A stretch of DNA of 64,000 bases, from contig OX381708.1 in NCBI GenBank assembly GCA_947462335.1, forward strand, positions 248,001-312,000, in the 5' to 3' direction. Positions 53,758 to 64,000 of this stretch are shown here, one piece after another (within the stretch, counting starts at the first letter, position 1; each line of letters starts with the position of its first letter). Source of the stretch: Harmothoe impar. Its lineage: Eukaryota; Annelida; Polychaeta; Phyllodocida; Polynoidae. The position numbers were made by a program, and so were the translations under genes. The notes below the pieces were generated by a model. That model was given only the letters and a program-made list of their open reading frames with translations. It did not search any database and was not told the origin of the DNA.

Positions 53758-56429
53758 CCCCCCATGTACTAATGGCACAAGGGTGGTGACATTGTGAGGC
53801 ATGTCACGAACTTTGAAGAGCTCTCATACAGAAACCGCCAGGACTTTCACCACCAAATTCGGGTTCAGGAGGAGTTTCTGGGTAGCTTTTCAAAAAAAAG
53901 AATTCGGAGTGATGACTTGAGGTCCAAGTGTAGGAATGACCTTTCGGTAGGTTTCAATAAGGGTATCCACTTCACGTCGAAGTATGGGCCTAGTATTTTC
54001 TCTTTTATAGAGGTTTTATTCAGGGTATCCATTTCAAGTCCAAATGCAGAAATCTCGTGTAGCTAGCGGTAGGTTTCCCTGGACATCAGAGGAGGATGCA
54101 CATTTAATAGCAGCAGGCTTTCCCTGGACGTCAGACAAGGATGCACGCTAGTGGCAGGCTTCCCTGGACGTCAGACAAGGATGCACGTTAGCGGAAGGCT
54201 TACTAAGAGGTTTTATTCAGAGTATCCATTACAGGTCAAAGTGCAGGAATGACTTTTCAGTGCAGTTTAATTCAGAGTATCAACCAGAGGTCCAAGTGTA
54301 GGAATTACCTTTCGTGAGGTTTAAATGAGGGTATCCACTGCAAGTGCAAGTCCAAGTATAGGCCTAGCGTCTGCTATAGAGGTTTTATTCAGGGTACCCA
54401 CTTCAGGCTCAAGTGTAGAAATGGCCTTCTGAGATTTCTTTTTGAAGAGTATCCCGACGGCACATGGTAGTATCAGGGTTTGCTTGGACGTCAGACGAGG
54501 ATGCACGTTAGCAGCAGGCTTATCCTGAGGTTTTATTCAGGTCAAAGTGTGGGAATGGCCTGTCAGTGAGGTTTAGATGAGGGCATCCACTTCAAGTCTT
54601 AGTGTAGGCCTAGTATCGGTCTTCTATAGAGGTTTTATTCAGGGTATCCACTTCATCCTAGTAGCAAACACACTGTGGCCCCTGACGGGGCCAGACTGTG
54701 TTTACAAGTATGGCCCGGAGTGGGCTAACCGACGGGCTTCCGTCGGTTTAGGCCACCGGGCTTTGGTCTGGCCCCGTACGGGCTGCCCATGTTGGGCGCA
54801 GATCGGGTTTTGGATGGTCTGCCCACTTTGGGTTCAGATCAGTTTTTGGACGGGCTGATAGCGGGTTCAGATCATTTTTTGGACAGGCTGAAAGCGGGTT
54901 CAGATCGGTTTTTGGACGGGTTGAAAGCGGGTTCAGATCGGTTTTTGGACGGGCTCGCTAATTTGGTTGCACAGCACCTTCTGATAATTATGGGTGTTTA
55001 GAATCTATTCAATCATTTCCCCAGATATCCTAGGGTTTCCTGTTATCTGCCACACATGGACCCAAAGCGGGCAGCCCACTTTGGAACTGATCTGAGCCCA
55101 AATCGGGCAGCCTGCTTTGAAACTGATCTGAGCCCAAAATGGGCAGCCCAATCGGGGCCACACTTCATTTCAAGTCCAAGTGCAGGAATAGCCTTCAGCG
55201 CATGTTAGCAGCAGGGTACCTGGGCGTCAGACAAGGATGCACATTAGCGGCAGGGTTTCCCTGGACGTCAGACGAGGATGCACTTTAGCAGCAGGGTTAC
55301 CTGGACGTCAGATAAGGACGCACGTTAGCAGCAGGGTTACCCTGGACATCAGACGAGGATGCACGTTAGCAGCAGGGTTACCTGGACGTCAGATAAGGAC
55401 GCACGTTAGCGGGAGGGTTTCCCTGGACGTCAGATGAGGACGCACGTTAGCAGCAGGGTTACCTGGACGTCAGATAAGGACGCACATTAGCGGCAGGGTT
55501 ACCCTGGACATCAGACGAGGACGCACGTTAGTGGCATGGTTACCCTGGACCTCAGACGAGGACGCCCATTAGCAGCAGGCTTATCCAGAGGTTTTATTCA
55601 GAGCATCCACTACAGGTCAAAGTGCAGGAATGGGCTGTGAGTGCACGTTATTTCAGAGTATCAACTAGATGTCCAAGTGTAGGAACGGCCTTTCATGAGG
55701 TTTTATTCAGGGTATCCACTTCAAGTCCTAGTGTAGGCCTAGTGTCTGTCATTTATAGAGGTTTTATTCAGGGTATCCACTTCAGACTCCAGTGTAGAAA
55801 TGGCCTTCTGTGATTTCTATTTTAAGAATATCACGAGGGCACATGGTAGTAGCAGGGTTTGCTTGGATATCAGATGAGGACGCACGTTAGCGGCAGGCTT
55901 ATCCAGAGGTTTTATTCAGGTCAAAGTTTAGGAATGGCCTGTCAGTGAGGTTTTAATGAGGGTTTCCCTTTCAAGTCCAAGTGTAGCCTAGTGTTGGCCT
56001 AGTATCGGTCTTATATAGAGGTTTTATTCAGGGTATCCACTTCAGGCTCAAGTATAGGAATGACCTTTTGTTAGTTCTTTTTAAAGAGTATCGACCTGAA
56101 GTCCAAGTGTAGGAACGACCTGTCATGAGGTTTTATTCAGGGTATCCATTTCAAGTCCAAGTGCAGGAATAACCTTTAGTGCCTGTTAGCGGCAGGGTTA
56201 CCCTGGACGTCAGACAAGGACGCACGTTAGCGGCAGGGTTTCCCTGGACGTCAGACGAGGACGCACGTTAGCGGCAGGGTTACCCTGGACGTCAGACAAG
56301 GACGCACGTTAGCAGCATGGTTACCCTGGACGTCAGACGAGGACGCACGTTAGCAGCATGGTTACCCTGGACGTCAGACAAGGACGCACGTTAGCGGCAG
56401 GGTTACCCTGGACGTCAGACAAGGACGAC
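53758..56429. repeat. Composite satellite next to rDNA (copy 2)
   Basis: Essentially identical to 1739-4410 (one substitution seen, at 54011 versus 1992), including the class A arrays at 54075-54200, 55200-55570 and 56180-56429. Confidence 0.88.
54657..55160. mobile_element. Foldback-type element in the satellite (copy 2)
   Basis: Same element, same position in the satellite and same CACTTCAT flanks as at 2638-3141. Its insertion predates the large duplication. Confidence 0.5.
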
Positions 56430-56555
56430 ACCCAACTTGAATCACTTCAACTTCTGGCTGTGCTTTGCAAAGTCGCATCAACATGTAAATATTGAACACC
56501 AACAGTGAAAAAACACCTTAATCTAGAATATTACAAGTTGGATATACTGACACTG

Positions 56556-57008
56556 TTATGGAAACTGGCAATATGGGTCGTGTGCCTTGGAGCAGTGACG
56601 CATCAGCTTGCAGGTCCGGCGATCGGCGTTCTTACTCCGCGTCTCAAGGGTGAGGTGGTCGCTGTTCACGCACAACGTGGTATGGCAGAGATGGGAAACT
56701 TCAAGTTTGTTGTCTTTTGAATGAAGAATCCTTAGATCATAGTGCTTCAACATGTAGACCAGTCTGTGGACTGACATTGGCTTGTTTTTCAGGCCTAGCT
56801 CTATTCTAGTAACAGCCTTCACGCCGTATCTATTGTCTTTACCTTTGCCAGTTGCTGCCCCCGTCCACAAGAGGCAGCCACCAGCTCCCCCCACACACCG
56901 GTTATGGATCAAGACGAGTTGCTCGTCACACCAGCGCTTGAGATCAGGTTGGAAGACGCCTGTAGAGGAAATAGCTTTAAATGAGGGTTCCAGCCAAATC
57001 CACTCCAT
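56556..57008 (-). CDS. His-Cys box (I-PpoI-like) homing endonuclease, copy 2
   Basis: Encodes the same 150-residue protein as the copy at 4537-4989, with H106, N127 and both zinc sites (C45/C108/C113/H118 and C133/C139/H143/C147) intact. Flanks are also identical. It sits 2.8 kb from the 18S remnant of the second rDNA block. No intron and no frameshift. Confidence 0.85.
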   Translation of the reverse strand: MEWIWLEPSFKAISSTGVFQPDLKRWCDEQLVLIHNRCVGGAGGCLLWTGAATGKGKDNRYGVKAVTRIELGLKNKPMSVHRLVYMLKHYDLRILHSKDNKLEVSHLCHTTLCVNSDHLTLETRSKNADRRTCKLMRHCSKAHDPYCQFP

Positions 57009-58845
57009 GTTTACTGGGACCTTTGGATACCGTGAACCAAAAAAGTGATCAAACTGTTACCGGGGTCACAAGAAGCCCGGTCACAACTTGGATAGGGTTC
57101 AAATAGTGCTGCAGCATATAAAACAGCGCCCAATACAACTGCCTTTTAACATAATTCAATAAAGTGATCTCAATAGCCAAAGGCCTTTTTTGAACAAGTC
57201 ATGTTTTAATTGTAATTTTACATCAAAATCAAGAAAGACTAGCAACATCTCACACTAACAATAGACTGGGGTCATATTATTAAATCCTTCCTAATCAATA
57301 TCCATCCAACCACCAACATACTAGAATGCTGGTCACAGAATCATGTCAACAAACCTGCATGGTCAGCCATCTTGGAAGTGAATCATTTCATTTCTGACCC
57401 AACCCAAATGGACCCCCAAACAATTCCTTCATAACAATCAACCATGCTTATATACATCTCTCATCATGATGAGACCTTATTCTGGCTCTATTCTCATCTC
57501 TAACACAATTTCCAAAAAAATACCAAACTATTTAGACCACTCAGAGCTCATCTGGTATTCACTGCAGACTGATTCTTTCCCTAATTATGCACTCACTCAC
57601 CCCCCACACCAAACTTGGTCACAGTCTTCTCATGACTCTCACCCCCACCAAACTTGGCCACAGTCTTGTCATGCCCAACAGCAACAAACAACCTAAAACA
57701 GTCTAGCTCCTCTTCAAACAACACTCCTAACTAACAGCAAGTCACAGCATTTTGTCTTTGGCTGCTGTAGTCTGCCTGGATTGATAGATTCCTTCTCTAG
57801 CCTACATTGGAGCTTTTTTCACAATTTCCGAGTGCCGAAAATTTGCGTATCGTCGTCTGCGCCGGCCTTATTATGGCCTAGGGAGACTGTGACTGCATTG
57901 GGGGTTGTAGCCCTGAATCTCCTCTTTCCAGCAACGTTTGAATTTTGAAAATCGGTTGATAAATAGCCGAGTAAATGCAAGTTTTCTAAGAAATGATTTA
58001 AAAAAAGAATTTCTTCCAATTTTTCTGATTTTCAAATGTCGACGAGTTTTCCGAAAAGCGGCAGGCACTCTATATAGGGCTTAGAAAGGTGAAGAAATGA
58101 AGAGCTTACAAAATTCTGATCGAAATGGACTATTTACATGTCAAAATCAGACAAGATTTCATTTTAATTAATTTTCTTTGACAGCCAAAAATGTGTAGGC
58201 CTATTTGGGTGCTATTTTCGGTTTGCTTATAGCTGTCACTACAGTGACAGACCCACCCACCTACAGAGGGAGTCTACCATGCTGTACCATGTGATCAGGG
58301 AGTGGTCAGTTCTTAAACAAAGGGAGGGCATGGCAAAAAATAATTAGCCCCTTCTGGTGGGGGAGGGGAATGCCAGAAATGAAGAGCAGACAAAATTCTG
58401 ATCGGAATGGACTATTTACATGTCAAAAAATGGAACAAGATTTCATTTTTTGACAGCCAAAAATATGTATTGGGTGTTCATTTTCACCTTGTTGAACTGT
58501 CACAATAGTGAGAGAACCCCCTACCCACCGCCGGACCCACCCATCCAGACTACAGACAATATGGGCCAATATTGTGTATTGGAGTGGTCATTTTCGGTTT
58601 TTCAATTGTCACTATAGCAACAAATCCACCCACCCACGCCCATTGACAGAAACAGATAAACTGCTGGTGGCCAAAACTAAAATAGCACTGTTTCTTGATG
58701 TGTTAACATTTGACCATGTAAATGTACAGTTTTACAGTCCCTTCCCATCCCCTGCTTTTAGAATTGGATCACACCCAGAACAACAACACAACACACCATA
58801 CATTCATGATTCTATTTGCTGATTTCACTTTTATTTTGCACACAG

Positions 58846-59154
58846 CATTATATTCCACCTGTCTCCAATGTGTACCACCAGACATCGTCGTCCGGTGCTA
58901 CGAGTCGGTTGACGCCGTCACAGATACTGCAGTCCCCATACACGGTAAGCAACTGGGCTCAAAGGCTAACCCAGTAGGTCTACCTACCTGTGACTGAAAT
59001 AAGATAACATGCCTAAACCAGATAAGAATTGTATTTGTTTGAATTTGTTTTTTTGGTTTTTTTAATATAAAAGATTTTAATTGATGTGTCGAAAGATGTA
59101 ACCTTTTGTCCTTTTATATAGGGGACTTTGTCTTCCCATGTGGTCGGTCATGAG
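58846..59154 (+). CDS. Last two exons of the unrecognised plus-strand gene (copy 2)
   Basis: Exons 58846-58944 and 59122-59154 duplicate those at 6827-6925 and 7103-7135 without visible change. Again no upstream exon is seen, here with more than 50 kb of upstream sequence available. This suggests that at least this copy is a detached gene tail or that the exon pair is fortuitous. Confidence 0.4.
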
Positions 59155-59314
59155 GCTCCAAGATCAAGTTGACTTGTGACGCAGCAACACCGGAAGAGAT
59201 TTAGTCGAGCATAGATGAGGCTTTTCTCCCGGATGGAAGCATCATGTGTTTACTTATAATACCTGCATGGGTTAACTCTTAGAAGACTTCCCTGTGTAAA
59301 ATATCATGTATTTC

Positions 59315-59414
59315 CTTAAAGTGGCATTCTCACCAAGCGTATCCCACTCACAATTCTAGTACTGTTCTAGTCTGCTATGTGGTTAAGTGCGAGTGGTGAG
59401 AATGCCCCTTTAAG
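59315..59414. mobile_element. 100-bp MITE-like inverted repeat (copy 2)
   Basis: Duplicate of 7296-7395. Confidence 0.7.
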
Positions 59415-59458
59415 GTGTATAAGGATGAGGCCTCTCTCACAGATAAAGAGGGTGGCAT

Positions 59459-59594
59459 TAATGTATTAATGTGTCATGCCCTTGGTCGTCATGATGTATC
59501 AATGCAGCCCTGAGCTGATCATGCATCATGCTGTTTGTGTTTTTTTTTACTCTCGAAGGATCATCATGATGCCCTAGGCAGTACCAGCGCGTTA
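59459..59594. mobile_element. Palindromic MITE fragment (copy 2)
   Basis: Duplicate of 7440-7575. Confidence 0.6.
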
Positions 59595-59713
59595 CTTTCC
59601 AGCACTGCATTGGTGCATCACAAGGACAACTGTATGGTGAGTCCCCCTGGTGTGAAGTGTGTGAACTGCCTCAACTATTTCTTGACAAGAGACAGTGCTG
59701 CCATCTGTCTTAC

Positions 59714-59926
59714 CATAAAACCTCGCGTATAACCCTAACTCTCGTATTAGCCGCACCCCGACTTTGGGCCGACCCTATAAGCCGCACCAGAATTCTGATT
59801 ATGGTGCCTTTAGCACTGTACCATAGTAGCAAAAACTCGTGTATAACCCGCACCCTGACTCTGGGTCTATCCTATAAGCCGCGCTGCTGATCTGAAAAGC
59901 GGCGGCTTATATGTGAGGTTTTACAG
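59714..59926. mobile_element. TAAAACCTCGCGTATAA MITE (copy 2)
   Basis: Duplicate of 7695-7907. Confidence 0.6.
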
Positions 59927-59988
59927 TAGTTGACCTGTTACGAGGCCCTGTATCTATGTTATTCAGTGATTCATGTGGTTTACAATGA

Positions 59989-59994
59989 AATAAA
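59989..59994 (+). terminator. Poly(A) signal (copy 2)
   Basis: Duplicate of the AATAAA at 7970. Confidence 0.45.
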
Positions 59995-60141
59995 CATGAC
60001 CAAACATAGTCTGTGTCTGTCTCTTACTGTTATAGACTCTACATGTAATGCCGGGGAAAGTTTAGTGGTAACCCCTTCAAATTGAAACCCCACAAATTAA
60101 ACACAGTAGAAAAAGGAGGCAAGTTGTGATTGATTGAGCCG

Positions 60142-60147
60142 TTTATT
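60142..60147 (-). terminator. Poly(A) signal facing left (copy 2 of the tubby signal)
   Basis: Duplicate of the hexamer at 8123. Whether a second tubby gene lies to the right cannot be seen; its stop exon would begin about 70 bases beyond the window. Confidence 0.4.
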
Positions 60148-63100
60148 TCTGTACAGCAGACAATATCTTAATTTCACACAATCTGGAGAACAGTAAACAA
60201 AATATATACTTTACAAGATAACATGTGATACAATGTCGCACACATAAAATGTCATAGTCAATGAATACAAACTGTGAGTTGTCAACTAGTGCTCTAGAAA
60301 GCTTGTTAAAAGTGCTGGACGGTATCGGGACGGCGCTGCGGAGGCACCGTGTTTCTTTTAGTGGGTCGAGTTGAGAGTTGACTTGTACCTCCCCGTGCTT
60401 CCTCCAGGGGGGGCTGCGGTCAGCTGTCTGACACGCTGCAGGTAAAAGTGGGTCAAGTTCCAAGATGTAAAGCAGTATTACAATCTCACACACCCTGCAT
60501 GACATGAAAAGGTGACGGTGGAGGGTCGGTACAAAAATAGCCCCATGCTCTGAAGTACTCGGCAACTATCACTCCTGAACCATAACCTGCTAGGTTACTG
60601 CACTTCTTTGGTTCTTTTATATACAGAACTTATCCATGGAATTCTAGAATACAGCAATGGAAACATGTGTAATGGTATATTCAGGTAATACAGGATAGGC
60701 TTACAGCAAATATGATAATAATAAAGAGAGTGGTTCATGCTATTATGTTGTCTTTAAATTTAACAGTAGCGAAACCTTTAAGAGGTCCTCTCACCAAGAG
60801 TGTACTGGACACTGTAAACTGGTCAACTCATGAGGAGCTGGTTACTGGGGAGAGGGCCGCTTTAAACAGACCAGTTTCTGGGACTTTGTGTGAGAAGCTT
60901 GGAGGGTGAGGTTTACTGCCCATGCTGCTGCCTAGAACAGGCAGCAGCAGTGAGGGGCGGCAGGCAGGAGCGGCAGGCAGGTCTTCAGGGTGAAGCTCTA
61001 TGTGACCTTGTAGTTTGTACATTGTGCTGCTACCTGTTTGGTCCCTAGATCATCAGTCAAAACGACAGGGGAGAATCCCCGGCTGCTAACAGCTAGGTGT
61101 TCCTCCTGTTACGGTGAGATCTATCTCGCTACTGAAGGGTACACTTTGGGGTCAGCGCGGCTTTCACACGTTTCATGGTAAATAAGACGGTCTACACTAC
61201 GCAGCATGCGCTGTCTATATACTAAGGGGCTGACGGGGCAGGCACAAACAGAGATGACGTGAAGAGGTGAACAAACCTACCAGCAGTCTGTACCATCAGA
61301 AGCCAACACAGAGTTGGTTCTGTACAAGTCTTCCTCCTCTGGCACCCTGCACACAGCTTCCACCCTCATGTGGTGTGCAGAGGGTGCTGAGGGTGATGTC
61401 TGGGCGCACCGCCCCCGGTTAGTAGTAGTTACATGACATAGTACATACCCACGCAGCATCATCAGTATAATCCAAGTCATTCTAATACAACGCAAGTCAC
61501 TGCTAATACAATGTAGGTCGCTACAATAGATACAACATGTGTTCCCCATCCTGTGCTGGACTTGAAGGTCGTTTACTGACAGAAAACTGTGGTGTTAGTT
61601 TACTGCAGAATGGGTCTCGGTGACCGCACTCTGCTGACCTTACTGGCACGGTGTTCAAGGATGGTTGCTGCAGCATCAGATGACACTTTCTGGTCTCAGT
61701 AACAACAGTTAATTTGATATTTGTACTTCTTCTCCCAAACATAAATACATTTTCTTACTATGAAACATTTGATACAAGGCTCCTATTAAACCACTCATTG
61801 GAAAACTAAAATTCTGACTGTTTTTTTCAAGGTTTGCCACTCTGCCTGGAAACTACGAGCCTGATACAGACTCAGAGGACGTTTACATGAAATGTGAATC
61901 CTGCCGTATTGAATGAGGGCATTACGTCATGGTGTGTCGGTGTGTGTGTCTGGTGTGGGTGTCGTATAACAGCGTATGATAACAGGTTTAGCAGGCTGCG
62001 CCGTGCTACGTACATACTGTGTCTAATACTGCACCGCTGTGTGACGGATCTGACACCTTTGTGCAGCCTATAACAGACAGGTCAGCTCACATCGAGCCGT
62101 GTAAAACTGGAACTGTCAGGGTATGCCATGTCAGAAACCCTCTGCTGTAAAACACCATGGGGCCATAGTTAAACCCGCAGGTCTCGGTACCCCTCCAGCG
62201 GCAGTCGGAGTGGAGTCGGGACAGGTACTCAGCGCTATATATAGGGGCACTGGGCCTTTAAGCCATTTCAATCTCTGTATGACTGGTCCTTGATGTAATC
62301 AGATTTTGTTTAGTCAAGTGTCACATTATTTTCTTCAAAGATGAACAATCCCCTAACAAAAACTCACAATATCTATATTGACGGTGGTCCTGGAAAATCA
62401 CATATTCTTTTCAATCTCTAATTTAGATTCAAGATGAGGTGCTGGGTGCGGTTGGTTTTGTGGATTGTGACAAAGCAGGCGCACATGGCCTCGTGGCAAA
62501 CATAGCAGAAGCGGCCTAAACGGCATTTCATGTTGTTTCATACGCAATACTCAACATAAGTAATCCAATGGGGGTAAAAAAACAACATAGCAACAGCAAG
62601 TATATCACACCTGTGGGACTGCATGCAGGTCATCCCTAAATACACAGGAACCACCACAAAGTCTGCCGCTGACTTGGTGTTCCACCTGGTCAAAGCCACA
62701 ACTAGATCAATGCGGGCGGCAAATATAGACCAATGTCATTGTGACTGGCTCTAAGCATAATGACTTTGTAAAACAAACTGCTGTCTGTCACTGCCTCCAT
62801 AGCCTCCTGTGGATACATCAAAGAGGAATGTGAACTAGAAGCAGGGGTAGGTAGATGATGTGTGCGGTGGGGGTGGGAGACATGGCTAGATGCGGTCTGC
62901 AGAATGGGCTGATGAGGGATGAAGGTGTACATGACATGATGAAGGATCTACACACAGCCTCCTCCGTGTCACACATTGTGGCACAGAGTCAGCCACCTGC
63001 TGGAATGGATACATCGTACAGAAACCACCGCCTCCTATTGTCACATCAGATAATAATAACAATAATAATAACAGTTACACGGATAACCTGGACTAACGCT

Positions 63101-64000
63101 TCATACAATGTCTGCTACCTACACAAATCTGGGGGTAAAAGGAATTCCATGTCTATCCAGCTGTGAACTTGATACAACATAGTAACACAGGATGATGGGG
63201 TGGGGCCAAACTGAGGACTAGATTATGTAATGCACTGTATATCACCACATGGGGGAATAGACTGAGGACTTTATATCAATATAACATTGTGTATATCACT
63301 GGTGACTATATGCTTTAGTGCTGCTCAGAGTATCGGTGTAGTTGACCTCCCACGGCAGCTTGTTCCCATGTTGGGGGGATCCTGACCACTCGGTCTACAA
63401 GAGGGGCCGTGTGTCAGGCGCCATAACGTTCTCAGGTAGGCAATACGGCGCATGCACAGTAAACCGTTGGGACAGTAAAAACTACAAATATCCATACATA
63501 TATATATAATTATCTTACGATAGAGACTCATACAAAACTTGTCTTTCTAAAATGCTCCTCCAATATCACTTACAAACCCTTTGGGATAAAAGCGTCTCCC
63601 GTAGTGTGAGAAAATAGTGGGTGTTGAAATCAGCATGAGTCTGGGTGATGCGTGCTGGGTGTGCCCTCCTCACCCACCGCCACCCCCGCCTGCACGCCGT
63701 CTGTCACAGGGCACTACCAACTCCACGTCTCTCAAGTAAAAATATATCTTGTTGTGGGACACGGCGAGGGGTAAGAAGAAGAGTGGTCCAGGTGTGATAT
63801 ACAGAGTCAGTGAGGATGCTGAAGGTAGCATGCAGCAAACCCGACAGCTGTGAGACAAGGGGTTGTCACCACTGCTGGCTGGCAGTGGGGTGGGGGCTGT
63901 CAGGTTGGCTGCCCTACCACCACTCTCTGCCCGGGCAGCACATAATACACCCCGCAGGTGACTACTTTGTGGAATGGTCGACTGTTTGTTCTGAAATGTC
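60148..64000 (-). other. Duplicate of the tubby 3' UTR / downstream region
   Basis: Matches 8129-11981. Only one substitution noticed (61870 versus 9851). No exon recognised. Confidence 0.5.

Larger units (their letters stand above)
51619..64000 (+). repeat. Large direct duplication of 1-11981
   Basis: The offset is 51619 up to base about 1408, then 52019 because copy 1 lacks 400 bases. Same orientation. The window truncates both ends, so the full extent (possibly the whole 52-kb unit) is unknown. It could be a real tandem segmental duplication or an assembly duplication. Confidence 0.97.

Overview
This is animal nuclear DNA, not prokaryotic. It holds a multi-exon gene with GT/AG introns, long 3' untranslated regions, many minisatellites and small inverted-repeat elements, and degraded nuclear ribosomal DNA. 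The tubby-family gene, compact introns, heavy minisatellite load and a recurrent GCATGAATGCAGCC-type palindromic element fit an invertebrate deuterostome. Amphioxus is my best guess from general familiarity, but the species cannot be proven from the window.

Layout. (1) 1-1738: a decayed, internally deleted piece of the rDNA operon on the minus strand (28S 5' part, ITS2, 5.8S, ITS1 remnant, 18S 3' part). (2) 1739-4410: a composite satellite interrupted by a foldback element. (3) 4537-4989, minus: an intact 150-residue His-Cys box (I-PpoI-like) homing endonuclease. (4) 6827-7135, plus: the last two exons of an unrecognised gene with a 3' UTR and poly(A) signal near 7970. (5) 8105-23773, minus: a tubby/TULP gene with about 4 kb of 3' UTR, nine exons that splice in phase through the tubby domain, an alternative or internal upstream exon and an N-terminal exon. 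(6) 23795-51150: no convincing host gene. It is dominated by tandem arrays with units of about 15-207 bp, a dispersed repeat, a tRNA-like SINE head, palindromic MITE copies, and a third, decayed copy of the satellite plus endonuclease block at 45573-46967. (7) 51151-64000: rDNA again, then a near-identical copy of 1-11981, ending about 70 bases before the duplicate tubby stop exon would begin.

The most interesting system is the rDNA remnant, satellite and His-Cys box endonuclease module. It occurs twice nearly identically, with the endonuclease protein identical, and a third time as an older remnant with all visible zinc ligands of the surviving piece kept. His-Cys box endonucleases are known mainly from mobile group I introns in rDNA of protists and fungi. 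An intact gene of this kind beside animal rDNA pseudogenes, without a visible group I intron, is unusual. The two large copies differ at about eight positions plus a 400-bp deletion within the 1.4 kb of rDNA, but at only two positions that I noticed in the next 10.6 kb.
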